64,000 nucleotides of DNA, from positions 372,001 through 436,000 of the forward strand of contig NZ_VWWP01000003.1 in the NCBI RefSeq assembly GCF_011752975.1, given 5' to 3'. Below the pieces are notes generated by a model, which was not told the DNA's origin, searched no databases, and saw only the letters and a program-made list of their open reading frames with translations. Below, piece by piece: positions 1 through 8,688 of this stretch. A program made the translations under genes and the position numbers. The stretch is from Chryseobacterium sp. Tr-659. GTDB lineage: Bacteria; Bacteroidota; Bacteroidia; Flavobacteriales; Weeksellaceae. Positions within the stretch are counted from its first letter, which is position 1, and each line of letters starts with the position of its first letter.

Positions 1-97
1 CATCGAAAATGCAGAGATGGACTATGAAAACTATCTCAATGACATTGAAAGCTTCTTCAGAGAAGATTTTGAAGAATCTGAAGAAGAATCCTTTTAA
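1..97 (+). CDS. 3' end of an unidentified gene with an acidic C-terminus
   Basis: Only the last 31 codons are visible, in the frame that ends in TAA at 95-97. The tail is rich in Glu and Asp (for example NDIESFFREDFEESEEESF) with no membrane segment. The start lies outside the window, so no family can be assigned. It is followed by a 247-base gap with a large inverted repeat before the tail-fibre-like genes, so a shared transcript with them is uncertain. Confidence 0.6.
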   Translation, partial: IENAEMDYENYLNDIESFFREDFEESEEESF

Positions 98-118
98 GAT
101 AAAAACTAATATACCATA

Positions 119-235
119 AGTTCTGATGCTGTCCGACATTCTCTTAAAGTCTCTATAATATACTCTCAGCAATCTCATTAAACATTCTCAACACCTTTGA
201 ATTCACCATTCACAAAATGTTGGACAGCCAGAACT
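119..235. repeat. Imperfect 20-22 bp inverted repeat enclosing 75 bases
   Basis: The left arm (119-140, beginning AGTTCTGATGCTGTCC) and right arm (216-235, ending GGACAGCCAGAACT) are reverse complements apart from one mismatch and a two-base indel. The loop has no credible reading frame. The RNA would form a long stem. The arrangement could equally be a small non-autonomous mobile element with terminal repeats, or a structured 3' region of the preceding gene. No flanking target duplication is obvious. Confidence 0.6.
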
Positions 236-344
236 ATATCTGAAAACCAATACACATGAAAATATAATACAACTGTGGAAGTACACCTGTAACCACACAA
301 AAAAAGGTGAACATTAATCAACGTAACCAATCACACAATCTTTT

Positions 345-1103
345 ATGAAAACAAAAGAAGAATTAAAACTCTATTTCGAAAATGGAGATATCCCCAGACA
401 GGAAGACTTTTGGGCATGGCAGGATTCCTACTGGCATAAGGATGAAAAAATTGACACAAGAAAAGTAGCAGGACTTGAAAACGGCACTTATAATCTCGTT
501 TATTCAGAGATAGATGCACAGGGAAATGCTTCAATGGAGTCTTTCTTTAAAAGAAAATTAGTCATAAAACCTGGTACATTAAAAATTCCAACGTCTTTTA
601 CAATGGGTGTAGTTATAACAGAAGTACAGATCCCTGATGGTATCATCAGTATTGGTGAGAATGCTTTTGCAGGCTCACAGATCACTTCTCTTGTTATTCC
701 TGACAGTGTCTCTGAAATTAAAAGTCTTGCATTCTCAAGCAACAAAATAAGTTCACTTCGGCTTCCTGAAAATATTTCAGTTATCGGATATGGAGCATTT
801 GCGGGAAATCAACTTGCAGATCTACGAATTCCAAAAGGAATTAAGGTAATAGAAGAATCAACATTCAGTTCTAACCAGCTGACTTCTGTAACTATTCCTG
901 AAGGCGTTACTGAGATTAAAAATTATGCATTCGGAAACAATCTACTGACTTCCGTAAGTATAGCTAAGAGCGTTCTTACAATTCAACAGGGGGCTTTTTC
1001 AGGGAATAAACTCACTCAGGTAATATTAGGCGAAAACACCCAGTACTATCCCTATTCTTTCGATCCTGAAGTTCAGGTAACCGGAGGCAAGCTTATCAAT
1101 TAA
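345..1103 (+). CDS. BspA-like leucine-rich-repeat protein with tail-fibre-type N-terminal module
   Basis: The 252-residue protein has two parts. Residues 1-36 are a Trp- and Glu-rich module (FENGDIP..QE.FW.WQ.SYWHKDEKI) that is 30/36 identical to the N-terminus of the next gene product. Residues 91-222 are six 22-residue repeats of the BspA/LRR_5 type (pattern I..IGE.AFAGN.L), with a decayed seventh to about 240. LRR_5 repeats usually mediate binding to proteins or surfaces. There is no signal peptide, lipobox or T9SS sorting domain, so it is probably not exported by the standard routes. Only 14 bases separate it from the next gene, suggesting one transcript. A binding tip for a particle is an inference; the fold is confident, the role is not. 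Confidence 0.8.
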   Translation: MKTKEELKLYFENGDIPRQEDFWAWQDSYWHKDEKIDTRKVAGLENGTYNLVYSEIDAQGNASMESFFKRKLVIKPGTLKIPTSFTMGVVITEVQIPDGIISIGENAFAGSQITSLVIPDSVSEIKSLAFSSNKISSLRLPENISVIGYGAFAGNQLADLRIPKGIKVIEESTFSSNQLTSVTIPEGVTEIKNYAFGNNLLTSVSIAKSVLTIQQGAFSGNKLTQVILGENTQYYPYSFDPEVQVTGGKLIN

Positions 1104-1117
1104 ATTATTAAACAAAA

Positions 1118-2287
1118 ATGAAAACAAAACAAGAATTAAAACAGTATTTCGAAAACGGAGACATTCCAAAACAGGAAGAATTCTGGGAGTGGCAGGAATC
1201 TTACTGGCATAAAGATGAAAAAATTCCGCAGGATAATATTGCTGATCTTAAGGAATCTTTAAAAAACAAACTCACCAAACCTCAGCTGGGAACCGGATTC
1301 TATATTGTAGGTTATAATGATGATCCGTACTTTATAAAAATCAACCTTCAATCTTATTATCTTACCTCATGGAACGGATCAAGTTTTGTCAGCAGTAATG
1401 TATACAGCGACAGAGGTAAAATAGGAATAGGAACGAATATGCCTACAGAAATCCTTCAGGTAGAAGGAAATATCAAATCTCAGGGCATGATTCTTACCAA
1501 TCCGCAGTACATTCCTGCACAATCCGGCAATACTACCAAAATTCTTGCCTTAAAAAATGATGGAACTGTTGGATGGACCAATCAGACTTCCGATACTCAA
1601 AATCATATTCCTTTAACGGGAACGGCTGATAACAGCCCTTTAACAGGTTCTATTCAATATCAAGGCGGTGATACAACAGGATATAACTCATTCGGGTTTT
1701 ATAACAAGCTTTCTAATAATGAAAAAGCAGGTTTTGATATTCAGGATGATGGCTCTTTAAGTCCACACATCTATTGGATTGGGACGGATAATAATAAAAC
1801 AATGTTAAGGGTATATCATGATGATGTGGCTATATTTTCTGACAGTCCTTCATTCTCAGGTTTAAGAGGTGGAAGTTATTATGGAGATTACTATACCAAT
1901 GAAAGTTATATCCAAAAACAATACGCAGATAAACAACATTCTTATACTACAAAAGAAGAACGAACGGGAGGAAAATGGATCAATAAAAAACCAGTTTACA
2001 AAAAAACTTTGTTTTTGGATCAGATTCCAAGAACAGGAGAACTTCCAATTGACAAAATTTTTGAAGATGTAGAAGTGATTGTTTCCAATCAGATGTTTAC
2101 CGAATGGTATGCGATGGATGTAGCATTCGCAGGCAATCAATGGATGACCAAAGCATTCATCACACTGGAAAACAGAAAAGTAAGATTTGAACTCAAGGGC
2201 GTTACTGACTATGACTATTCTTTGATCAATTCCTTTACCCTTACTCTTGAATACACCAAAAAAAGTGATGGTCCCGTATATTCTTAA
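1118..2287 (+). CDS. Phage tail-fibre-like protein sharing the N-terminal module
   Basis: The 389-residue protein begins with the same 36-residue module as its upstream neighbour. Residues 103-116 read GIGTNMPTEILQVE, a GIGT-type motif common in trimeric tail-fibre-like proteins of Bacteroidota. From about residue 281 the C-terminal domain starts with TGGKWINKKPVYKK, resembling the 'tGekWidGkpiYrk' opening of many phage tail-fibre or receptor-binding C-terminal domains. There is no signal peptide or membrane segment. The common N-terminus with two different C-terminal domains suggests alternative tips attached to the same partner. It lies 30 bases before the giant gene. The tail-fibre resemblance is recalled from motifs, not searched. 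Confidence 0.75.
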   Translation: MKTKQELKQYFENGDIPKQEEFWEWQESYWHKDEKIPQDNIADLKESLKNKLTKPQLGTGFYIVGYNDDPYFIKINLQSYYLTSWNGSSFVSSNVYSDRGKIGIGTNMPTEILQVEGNIKSQGMILTNPQYIPAQSGNTTKILALKNDGTVGWTNQTSDTQNHIPLTGTADNSPLTGSIQYQGGDTTGYNSFGFYNKLSNNEKAGFDIQDDGSLSPHIYWIGTDNNKTMLRVYHDDVAIFSDSPSFSGLRGGSYYGDYYTNESYIQKQYADKQHSYTTKEERTGGKWINKKPVYKKTLFLDQIPRTGELPIDKIFEDVEVIVSNQMFTEWYAMDVAFAGNQWMTKAFITLENRKVRFELKGVTDYDYSLINSFTLTLEYTKKSDGPVYS

Positions 2288-2317
2288 TTAAAAACAAAAC
2301 ATAACAAAATATTAATA

Positions 2318-5300
2318 ATGGCAACAAACGATACCCAAAATAATGCTTCTCAAACTCTTTTCAGATTTGTAAGTTTAAGAAACCCACAATTAACAGAAAC
2401 CAAGGCCCTGAACTTAGGTTTCATCCATAAATCTTCGAAGGTTACAAGTACTTTTGATGCAGTAATAAATCCCGGAGATACGGCTCTTTTAAAGTTCAGA
2501 GCCATGGAACGTGCTGCAAAAACCTTCGATTCTACAGGATATCAGTCTGAAAGAGAAATTGAAACAGGGAGTTTTGCAGAAGCACTTAAAATTGGTAGAA
2601 AAATTGCAAAAAAAGAAATTCTTTCTTCTGCTGAAGAAATTTCAGCGAGAAACCTTTATAACAATAGTGCTATCCAGAATAAGCTGGGACAGATCTGGGA
2701 CAATCTAATCTATCAGACCGTTACCCAAAAGAACTTTTACGTAAAAGAAGCTTTGATCCACATTTTAAAAGCCCTTCATTTCGGATATGTGACGGATCTG
2801 CCTGTAACTCCTGAATTGACAAAGGTTAACGGTGATGATTTAAAAGCCAAAGCTTTGGAAGCCAGAGTTGTTCTTCCTATGAAATTCTTCGGAGACGGCT
2901 ATGAAGGAGAAGGATCTAATCCCAACCCTAACACTACAGGAAATGCTTTCCAGGTGAATGTTTCAAAGATCGGAGATGGTGTAATTAACGGAACGGCTCT
3001 TTCATTTGCTACCCAGCAACAATTAAAAGATGAAGGAAACAGAATTTCAGAACTTTCTTTCCTTTCTTTTGAAAAAGACAGCTTATTGCAATTAAGATCC
3101 GAATTGGAAAGCATCCAAAAATCTTTCTATAATCTGAGAGCAAAAGCATATGATGCTGCATTAAAAGCATATCAGGAAGATCATCAGGCAGAACTTGAGA
3201 GATATAACAGTAAGCTTGAGGATATAAAAGCCCAGATTGCAAAAGGAGGATTAACACAAGAGCAAATTGATGCTCTGTATGCTTCATTGGATCAGTTCAA
3301 AGTAGCTCCTTTCGTGTTCGAATATAAAAACGAAATTAACTTCGGCGATCTGAAAGAGAAACTTTCATTGGATTCTTTCAAATTATTCATCAATATCTTC
3401 ACGAAAGTAACTACAGGGCAAAAGCCTGCTGATGGGTTTGATTTTTCATCCATCACAGTATTAACCGATAAAACCCTTAAATTGGGCAATATCGTAGTTT
3501 CCATCACTGATGAGTATGATACTTTCCCTGAGGTATTTGAAAAACTGGAAGAAGATCTTTCTTCAACAATGCAGTCTTTATTCAATAAGACCCCTTCTCC
3601 TGAACAAACCTATGCAAGTGTAGGAGGTGTACTAATCCCTGTTGTTGATTCTTACAGCTCTGCATCCCGCATCGTTTCCAGATCATATTACCTGAAAACA
3701 TCTTACGAGCCATTGTCTTCAAGAATGCCTGCAACCGTTACGTTCTATTATCAGGCAGAAAGTAATGCCTGGGGAGCTGCTTCCGTACAAATCAATGCCA
3801 GCACAGATTTAGGATTATATGAAGAAACATTCTCGAATATCAGTGTGGTAGATAACAAAGTGGCTTTACCGCTTTTATTAGTTGATAAGTTTGGTAAATT
3901 CATCAGATCGTTAGATATAAAAATCTATTTCAATAACGGAAAAGAAGCTTCTTTAAGACTTACTGAAATTGAAATTAACAAGTCTCTCACAGGAGTTTTA
4001 TATACTGAGGATGCAAAAGATGACGAACAGATTGAAAACCCTTCGGATGGGAATACTTCAAACCCCGGAGTTTTCATTCCTAAACATTTCGGAGTAAAAA
4101 GATTAGGTATTGCCGATTATTTAAAGGTAGAACAAAGTGTTCATGCCTATGTTCCGGGAGAAGTTTCCAATATCGAAAACGTAATGGCTAGCGAACTGCG
4201 TCATAAGTCTTCTGTATCCAGAGATTATTCTGAAACCATTGACACGACTTCAGAAACTATTGAAACGGAAAAAATTTCCGATACATCAAGGGCTGAAAGA
4301 GCTGAGATGCAGACCGAAGTTGCAAAAGAACTTGAAAAACAGCGAAGCTTTACCGGAAGTACCCATTTTGGTTACAGCGGAGGTTATACCCTTGATATCT
4401 CAGCGGGTTATGCCAACAATACGGCACAGCACGACAGTACAAGACAAGCTGTGGCTAAATCTCAGGAGATTACAGAACGTGCAATGGAACGTGTACTTAC
4501 AAAAGTAAACAAAGAGCGTGTTCAGAAAATCATCAGAGAATTTACGGAAACCAATGTTCATGAGTTTGATAACAGAGGAAGCAAAACAGGAGTTCCGCCA
4601 CAACATATTACCGGAGTATACAGATGGGTAGATAAGAAGATGAAAAATCAGGTGTATAACTATGGAAAACGTACCATGTTTGAATTCATGATTCCTGAGC
4701 CTGCCAGATTACACACCCTGGCAACAGCTACTTCCAAAGCTAATACTTTAACACAGCCTGTAGATCCAAGAGCTTCACAAGATAAATGGATGATGCCTAC
4801 TCCTCAGAAAGCTACAAAAGAGCAAATTGAATACTGGGCAGGAATTTATAATGTAAAACTGACTGAACAACCAAAGTCTCCTATCAATCTGATTTTAGGA
4901 CAACAATGGGAAAAAGTAGACGGAAACGGAGAATTCAGACACAGAACTATTGATATTCCTGATAATTACGAGGCCAGCGCAGTTAAAATGTTTTATGGTT
5001 TCGAAAGAGATTCAAGAGGCAGAAGTGTTTTATATGTTAACAACTTTGCCGGTGGTACCGCTGCTTTGGAAAACTGGAATAACTCTATTGACAGTATAGC
5101 TTACTTTACACCGCAGAATGTTACCGGATCATATGATTTCGTGTACAGATGTGAGAATATTGATTCTGTTAATATCGCTTTTGAAATTACGTGTAAGCTT
5201 TCTGCTGCTTATTTACAATCTTGGTTCCAGGAAAACTTTGCTGCAATTATCAAAGCTTATGATGAAGCTTATGCTGTATTTTTAGAGAAACAAAAAGAAT

Positions 5301-6037
5301 TTGAAACTAAAGCGAAGGAAGAAGAAGAAAAGAATAAAGAGAAACTCAGTACTAATAATTTCTATCGTGATATGGAATCTGTTATTCTGAAACACAATTG
5401 TATCGCTTACCTGTTACAGGATTATGGTGCACTGGGTGTCAACTTTACCAACGGAGCAGAAAGAATGCAGGATTTCAGCATTGTGTTAAGTGATGATCTT
5501 GAGCAATATACCGCTTTAGCCAAATTTATGGAGCAGGCTTTCGAATGGAGCATCATGGATTACACATTCTACCCATATTACTGGGGAAATAAAGCGAAAT
5601 GGCAGGAAATGTATCTTTCTCAAAGTACAGATCAGTTGTTCAGAAGTTTCCTTCAGGCAGGTATGGCCAGAGTAGTGGTTACTGTAAAACCAGGATTTGA
5701 AGATGCCGTACAGTTCTTTATGTCAACAGGAAAGATCTGGAATGGCGGTGAAGTTCCTGTAATCGGAGATCCTTTATACATGTCTATTGTGGATGAATTG
5801 AGACAGCCGACAGGAATTGCACAAGGAAAATACTGGATCACAAGAATTCCTACTACTTTAACTATCCTTCAGGCTGAATCTGTGGGGTTAAGTGTAAGCG
5901 CTGATCAACCATTACCAATCTTCCCGGAAGATAATCCTGAAAACTGTGAAAATCCGAAAGAGCTGGAAACAAAAACTTCATTCTCTAAAGATAATATCAG
6001 AATGGAACCTGGAGATAAAGCCACCACACTTTCTTAA
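2318..6037 (+). CDS. 1239-residue protein of unknown function, possible particle or toxin component
   Basis: I do not recognise this protein. It has no signal peptide, transmembrane helix, Walker motif or sorting domain. Residues about 234-322 are charged and heptad-like, probably coiled coil. A conserved-looking block at about 597-632 (GIADYLKVEQSVHAYVPGEV and following) runs into a Ser/Thr/Glu-rich helix (about 640-676) and a Gly/Tyr-rich stretch near 677-705. A second Lys/Glu-rich helix lies near 989-1015. It follows the two tail-fibre-like genes in the same direction by 30 bases and is closed by a terminator at 6055-6082, so the three genes probably form one unit. Possible roles include a tail-associated structural protein, a large effector or a pore-forming shell; none is demonstrated. 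Confidence 0.7.
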   Translation: MATNDTQNNASQTLFRFVSLRNPQLTETKALNLGFIHKSSKVTSTFDAVINPGDTALLKFRAMERAAKTFDSTGYQSEREIETGSFAEALKIGRKIAKKEILSSAEEISARNLYNNSAIQNKLGQIWDNLIYQTVTQKNFYVKEALIHILKALHFGYVTDLPVTPELTKVNGDDLKAKALEARVVLPMKFFGDGYEGEGSNPNPNTTGNAFQVNVSKIGDGVINGTALSFATQQQLKDEGNRISELSFLSFEKDSLLQLRSELESIQKSFYNLRAKAYDAALKAYQEDHQAELERYNSKLEDIKAQIAKGGLTQEQIDALYASLDQFKVAPFVFEYKNEINFGDLKEKLSLDSFKLFINIFTKVTTGQKPADGFDFSSITVLTDKTLKLGNIVVSITDEYDTFPEVFEKLEEDLSSTMQSLFNKTPSPEQTYASVGGVLIPVVDSYSSASRIVSRSYYLKTSYEPLSSRMPATVTFYYQAESNAWGAASVQINASTDLGLYEETFSNISVVDNKVALPLLLVDKFGKFIRSLDIKIYFNNGKEASLRLTEIEINKSLTGVLYTEDAKDDEQIENPSDGNTSNPGVFIPKHFGVKRLGIADYLKVEQSVHAYVPGEVSNIENVMASELRHKSSVSRDYSETIDTTSETIETEKISDTSRAERAEMQTEVAKELEKQRSFTGSTHFGYSGGYTLDISAGYANNTAQHDSTRQAVAKSQEITERAMERVLTKVNKERVQKIIREFTETNVHEFDNRGSKTGVPPQHITGVYRWVDKKMKNQVYNYGKRTMFEFMIPEPARLHTLATATSKANTLTQPVDPRASQDKWMMPTPQKATKEQIEYWAGIYNVKLTEQPKSPINLILGQQWEKVDGNGEFRHRTIDIPDNYEASAVKMFYGFERDSRGRSVLYVNNFAGGTAALENWNNSIDSIAYFTPQNVTGSYDFVYRCENIDSVNIAFEITCKLSAAYLQSWFQENFAAIIKAYDEAYAVFLEKQKEFETKAKEEEEKNKEKLSTNNFYRDMESVILKHNCIAYLLQDYGALGVNFTNGAERMQDFSIVLSDDLEQYTALAKFMEQAFEWSIMDYTFYPYYWGNKAKWQEMYLSQSTDQLFRSFLQAGMARVVVTVKPGFEDAVQFFMSTGKIWNGGEVPVIGDPLYMSIVDELRQPTGIAQGKYWITRIPTTLTILQAESVGLSVSADQPLPIFPEDNPENCENPKELETKTSFSKDNIRMEPGDKATTLS

Positions 6038-6054
6038 TCTTAATTTTTTTAAAT

Positions 6055-6082
6055 AAATGGCGGCTAGACCGCCATTTTATTT
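6055..6082 (+). terminator. Intrinsic terminator after the giant gene
   Basis: AAATGGCGG and CCGCCATTT pair around a five-base loop and are followed by a T-rich stretch. It separates the tail-fibre/giant unit from the LysM gene, which starts 26 bases further on. Confidence 0.8.
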
Positions 6083-6107
6083 CCTTTTAACTTTTTAAAA
6101 TTAAAAA

Positions 6108-7325
6108 ATGAGTATAGTAAAACCATTAGGCTTAAAAAAAATTTCTCCTCTGGGAAAAGAAGATAATACCAAAAATGTTAGTTCTTTGTTTCATGTTGTT
6201 AATCCCGGTCAAAGCTTAGCACGTATTTCAGAATTATACAATATTTTCCCAAGCGAACTAAAGCAGCTTAATAAATTAGCAGATGACAAGGTATATCTTG
6301 GCCAAGTTCTTAAAGTAGACAGAAAAGAACTGATAAAGGAATTTGAAAAAAAGAATAATGAAAAAGAAGCAAAAAAGCCCATAATCAGGAAGAACAAAAA
6401 CCTTGATAAGTTAACAACTGATGCTCCTAAATATATTCCAACATTAAATTCTACATTTCCACATGAAGAATTTAAAATGAGAGACAGATACTATATGGAT
6501 TTCGGATTTACGGAAAACCGTTTAATATATGATGAGGACTTTAAAAGTGATATCAACTTTTGTATGAATGCTATATGCTGGATAGAACATCATGAATGTT
6601 ACGATACCTACGAAATAGATACTATAAAAGATCATTTCATATTCGTAAATGTCTTCTATATGAACAAATTAGGAAAATTGGTTTCTGGAAAACAAATTCA
6701 CCTTGACTTTAAAACCCAATCTCAGAAAGTTCCGCAAGGCGGATTCTATGCCTATGAAAAAAAATTATTGACACCCATCAATAAAAAGATCTTCCCCTAT
6801 CTTTCTGAAGGAAAAGATTTGCATAATGAAGTTTTCATAGAAAAAAAATATAAATTTGCAACAGGTGCTGAAATACCTATAACCAACAATAACAGAGCTT
6901 ATAAAGAATTAATAAATGCTTCTACGAGAAACGCATGTGGCGACACCAACCATATTTATGCATTAGTAGGAGAAGAAAAAGAAAAGCTGGAGGAAATTTT
7001 AGACTGGATTTCAATTGCTGCAATTCCTGTTGAAATCCCTCTTAAGTTTGTAAAACCACTACAAGGTTTGCTAGAGATTATTGCATACGCAAGTGATGTA
7101 GACTCTAAAACTAAGATAATTGATAAGTTTTTTGATGAAAGAGGTCCTATTCCACTTTCTCCTATTTATCATGATTTTTATGAAAAAGCAGATGTCTCAA
7201 ATGGATCAGGAACACCTATAGGCGGATATAGACAAATATTAAGAAGCTCTGAAAAACTGGATGAAGATTTTATCATGGGAGAAGTATTAGAACTTTTACA
7301 AGAAGATTTAATTAAAAAAAAATAA
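6108..7325 (+). CDS. LysM-domain protein with unknown C-terminal region (candidate effector)
   Basis: In this 405-residue protein, residues 27-70 form a LysM domain (HVVNPGQSLARISELYNI, then LYNIFPSELKQLN and VYLGQVLKV). LysM domains bind peptidoglycan or sit in tail-tip proteins of contractile injection systems. A Lys/Glu linker (about 77-105) leads to some 300 residues I cannot assign, rich in Tyr, Asp and His, with a Cys/His patch near residues 150-165. No signal peptide is present despite the LysM. The gene is one base from the next ATG (lipoprotein), then a small membrane protein. This order resembles effector followed by immunity genes, but that is an inference from layout only. Confidence 0.7.
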   Translation: MSIVKPLGLKKISPLGKEDNTKNVSSLFHVVNPGQSLARISELYNIFPSELKQLNKLADDKVYLGQVLKVDRKELIKEFEKKNNEKEAKKPIIRKNKNLDKLTTDAPKYIPTLNSTFPHEEFKMRDRYYMDFGFTENRLIYDEDFKSDINFCMNAICWIEHHECYDTYEIDTIKDHFIFVNVFYMNKLGKLVSGKQIHLDFKTQSQKVPQGGFYAYEKKLLTPINKKIFPYLSEGKDLHNEVFIEKKYKFATGAEIPITNNNRAYKELINASTRNACGDTNHIYALVGEEKEKLEEILDWISIAAIPVEIPLKFVKPLQGLLEIIAYASDVDSKTKIIDKFFDERGPIPLSPIYHDFYEKADVSNGSGTPIGGYRQILRSSEKLDEDFIMGEVLELLQEDLIKKK

Positions 7326-7326
7326 T

Positions 7327-7980
7327 ATGAAAAAAATATTAAAATTTTTGGGAGCTGCAGTAGCTTTAATTTCATGTAACGACAAAAAAGAAGTCGCTTT
7401 AACTGATGTACAGCCTAAAACTATAAATGAGATCAGAAAAATGTCATTATACGAGTATAATAACATTTTACCTTTACAAACAGCATCCGAAAAGAATATT
7501 TTTTTCTCAAATATCAAACCTGATAATATCCGTAAATATAGAAGTACCAAACCTTTAGGGCGACTGGTTTATACAGAAGACCCTAAAGTTCTTGAGTATT
7601 TCGACAAAGAAAATGATAACAAGTTTGTCTATTATCATTACAGAAATGACAGCCTTATTTCTAAAGTATATCTTGTGGATAATTTACTTGTAAATAATTC
7701 GGGTTCACAAAACAAATCTACAATTACCAGTCTAGATCAGTTTAAAAATTCATTAAACTCTTCAAATATTAAATATTCTGAAAAGGATATCTATCAGGAT
7801 CCGGCCATTCAGCAGAAATATAATCTTAACTCTATGGTGAAAATTGACGGAGAAAAAACATTTTTGATAGATAATAAATTTCCGGCTATTGTATACGCTA
7901 ATAACAAGCTATTTTATGTCGAAATAATTTATAATAAACTTTCCAATGGAGAGAGATACAATTGGATGTTAGAAAAATAA
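7327..7980 (+). CDS. Small lipoprotein, possible immunity or accessory protein
   Basis: The 217-residue product begins MKKILKFLGAAVALISC, a signal sequence with a lipobox ending at Cys17, so it should be lipidated and anchored in the envelope. The rest is soluble, Asn/Lys/Tyr-rich and not assignable to a family. Its ATG follows the LysM gene's stop codon after one base, which implies translational coupling. A periplasm-facing lipoprotein directly after a candidate cell-wall effector fits an immunity role, but a plain hypothetical lipoprotein is equally compatible. The DNA appears more AT-rich than the housekeeping genes downstream. Confidence 0.75.
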   Translation: MKKILKFLGAAVALISCNDKKEVALTDVQPKTINEIRKMSLYEYNNILPLQTASEKNIFFSNIKPDNIRKYRSTKPLGRLVYTEDPKVLEYFDKENDNKFVYYHYRNDSLISKVYLVDNLLVNNSGSQNKSTITSLDQFKNSLNSSNIKYSEKDIYQDPAIQQKYNLNSMVKIDGEKTFLIDNKFPAIVYANNKLFYVEIIYNKLSNGERYNWMLEK

Positions 7981-8042
7981 AAAGGTAATTTAGGATATTA
8001 TGATATCCTTCATTTTGAAAATACAGAACAATTTAAAACTGT

Positions 8043-8507
8043 ATGATGAAAAAAAAGTTGCTAATAAAAAGTATAATCATCTATTTCTTATTATATCACA
8101 TTGTTTTTGAATATCTAATCAATTTACATGGTTTAAAGTATGAAAACTTGTATACTCCTTTAGGGCGTATTTTTAGAAAGTTCATGCTAAACCAGAATAT
8201 ATATTATAATTTTGATATAAAAGATTTATTAATTTTTATTTTCAATTTAATTGTAAGTACCATTTTATTTATTGCTTCTTATAAATGGGTTTTAAAAGAA
8301 AATTTCTTAAAAGCATTTTTTAAACTAATTATTACTTTTTTATTGATTAATTTAATCTTGTTGTTCTTCTTATATGCCGGAGGTATTGGTTTAGCAACTA
8401 TTCCTGTATATGTTCTCTTTTTCTTGAAGCCCATGTCAGTTATGGTTTTAATAATCGCCCTCCTTCTTTGGATTAACAAAAGAATGATAGAAAAGAATTA
8501 TGCTTAA
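8043..8507 (+). CDS. Small polytopic membrane protein of unknown function
   Basis: The 154-residue protein has about four hydrophobic helices (roughly residues 5-27, 58-80, 92-116 and 118-145) joined by short Lys-rich loops. No family motif is evident. Two adjacent ATG codons occur at 8043 and 8046; either could be used. It lies 62 bases after the lipoprotein on the same strand and ends before a terminator at 8541-8565, so it is likely the last gene of the LysM unit. The coding sequence is strikingly AT-rich, which supports an accessory origin. Confidence 0.65.
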   Translation: MMKKKLLIKSIIIYFLLYHIVFEYLINLHGLKYENLYTPLGRIFRKFMLNQNIYYNFDIKDLLIFIFNLIVSTILFIASYKWVLKENFLKAFFKLIITFLLINLILLFFLYAGGIGLATIPVYVLFFLKPMSVMVLIIALLLWINKRMIEKNYA

Positions 8508-8540
8508 AATTAATATCAGAATATTTTGACCAATAATTAA

Positions 8541-8568
8541 TAAGCCACAGAATTCCTGTGGCTTATTT
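8541..8568 (+). terminator. Intrinsic terminator after the LysM gene cluster
   Basis: TAAGCCACAG (8541-8550) pairs with CTGTGGCTTA (8556-8565), followed by T-rich sequence. It marks the end of the accessory block. Confidence 0.8.
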
Positions 8569-8600
8569 CTTTTCAAAATCTTAGCACAAAAAATAAAACA

Positions 8601-8634
8601 CGACACGTTTTGTCGCATTAACCGCATATATTTG
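8601..8634 (+). promoter_or_regulatory. Promoter with operator-like palindrome upstream of the WYL regulator
   Basis: A TAnnTTTG box (TATATTTG) at 8627-8634 is preceded by the inverted repeat CGACA-5-TGTCG (8601-8615) at about the -33 region. The palindrome could be an operator for the regulator downstream. The transcript would begin near 8640 and carry a small hairpin GCAGC-TCT-GCTGC at 8659-8671. Confidence 0.5.
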
Positions 8635-8688
8635 TCTTATAAAACTTTACCATGAAACGCAGCTCTGCTGCAATATAAAAATAGAGAA

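Noticed and set aside
345..6037. Classification as a prophage
   Set aside because: No capsid, terminase, portal, integrase, sheath or baseplate gene is present in the window; only tail-fibre-like motifs are seen, so prophage cannot be supported.
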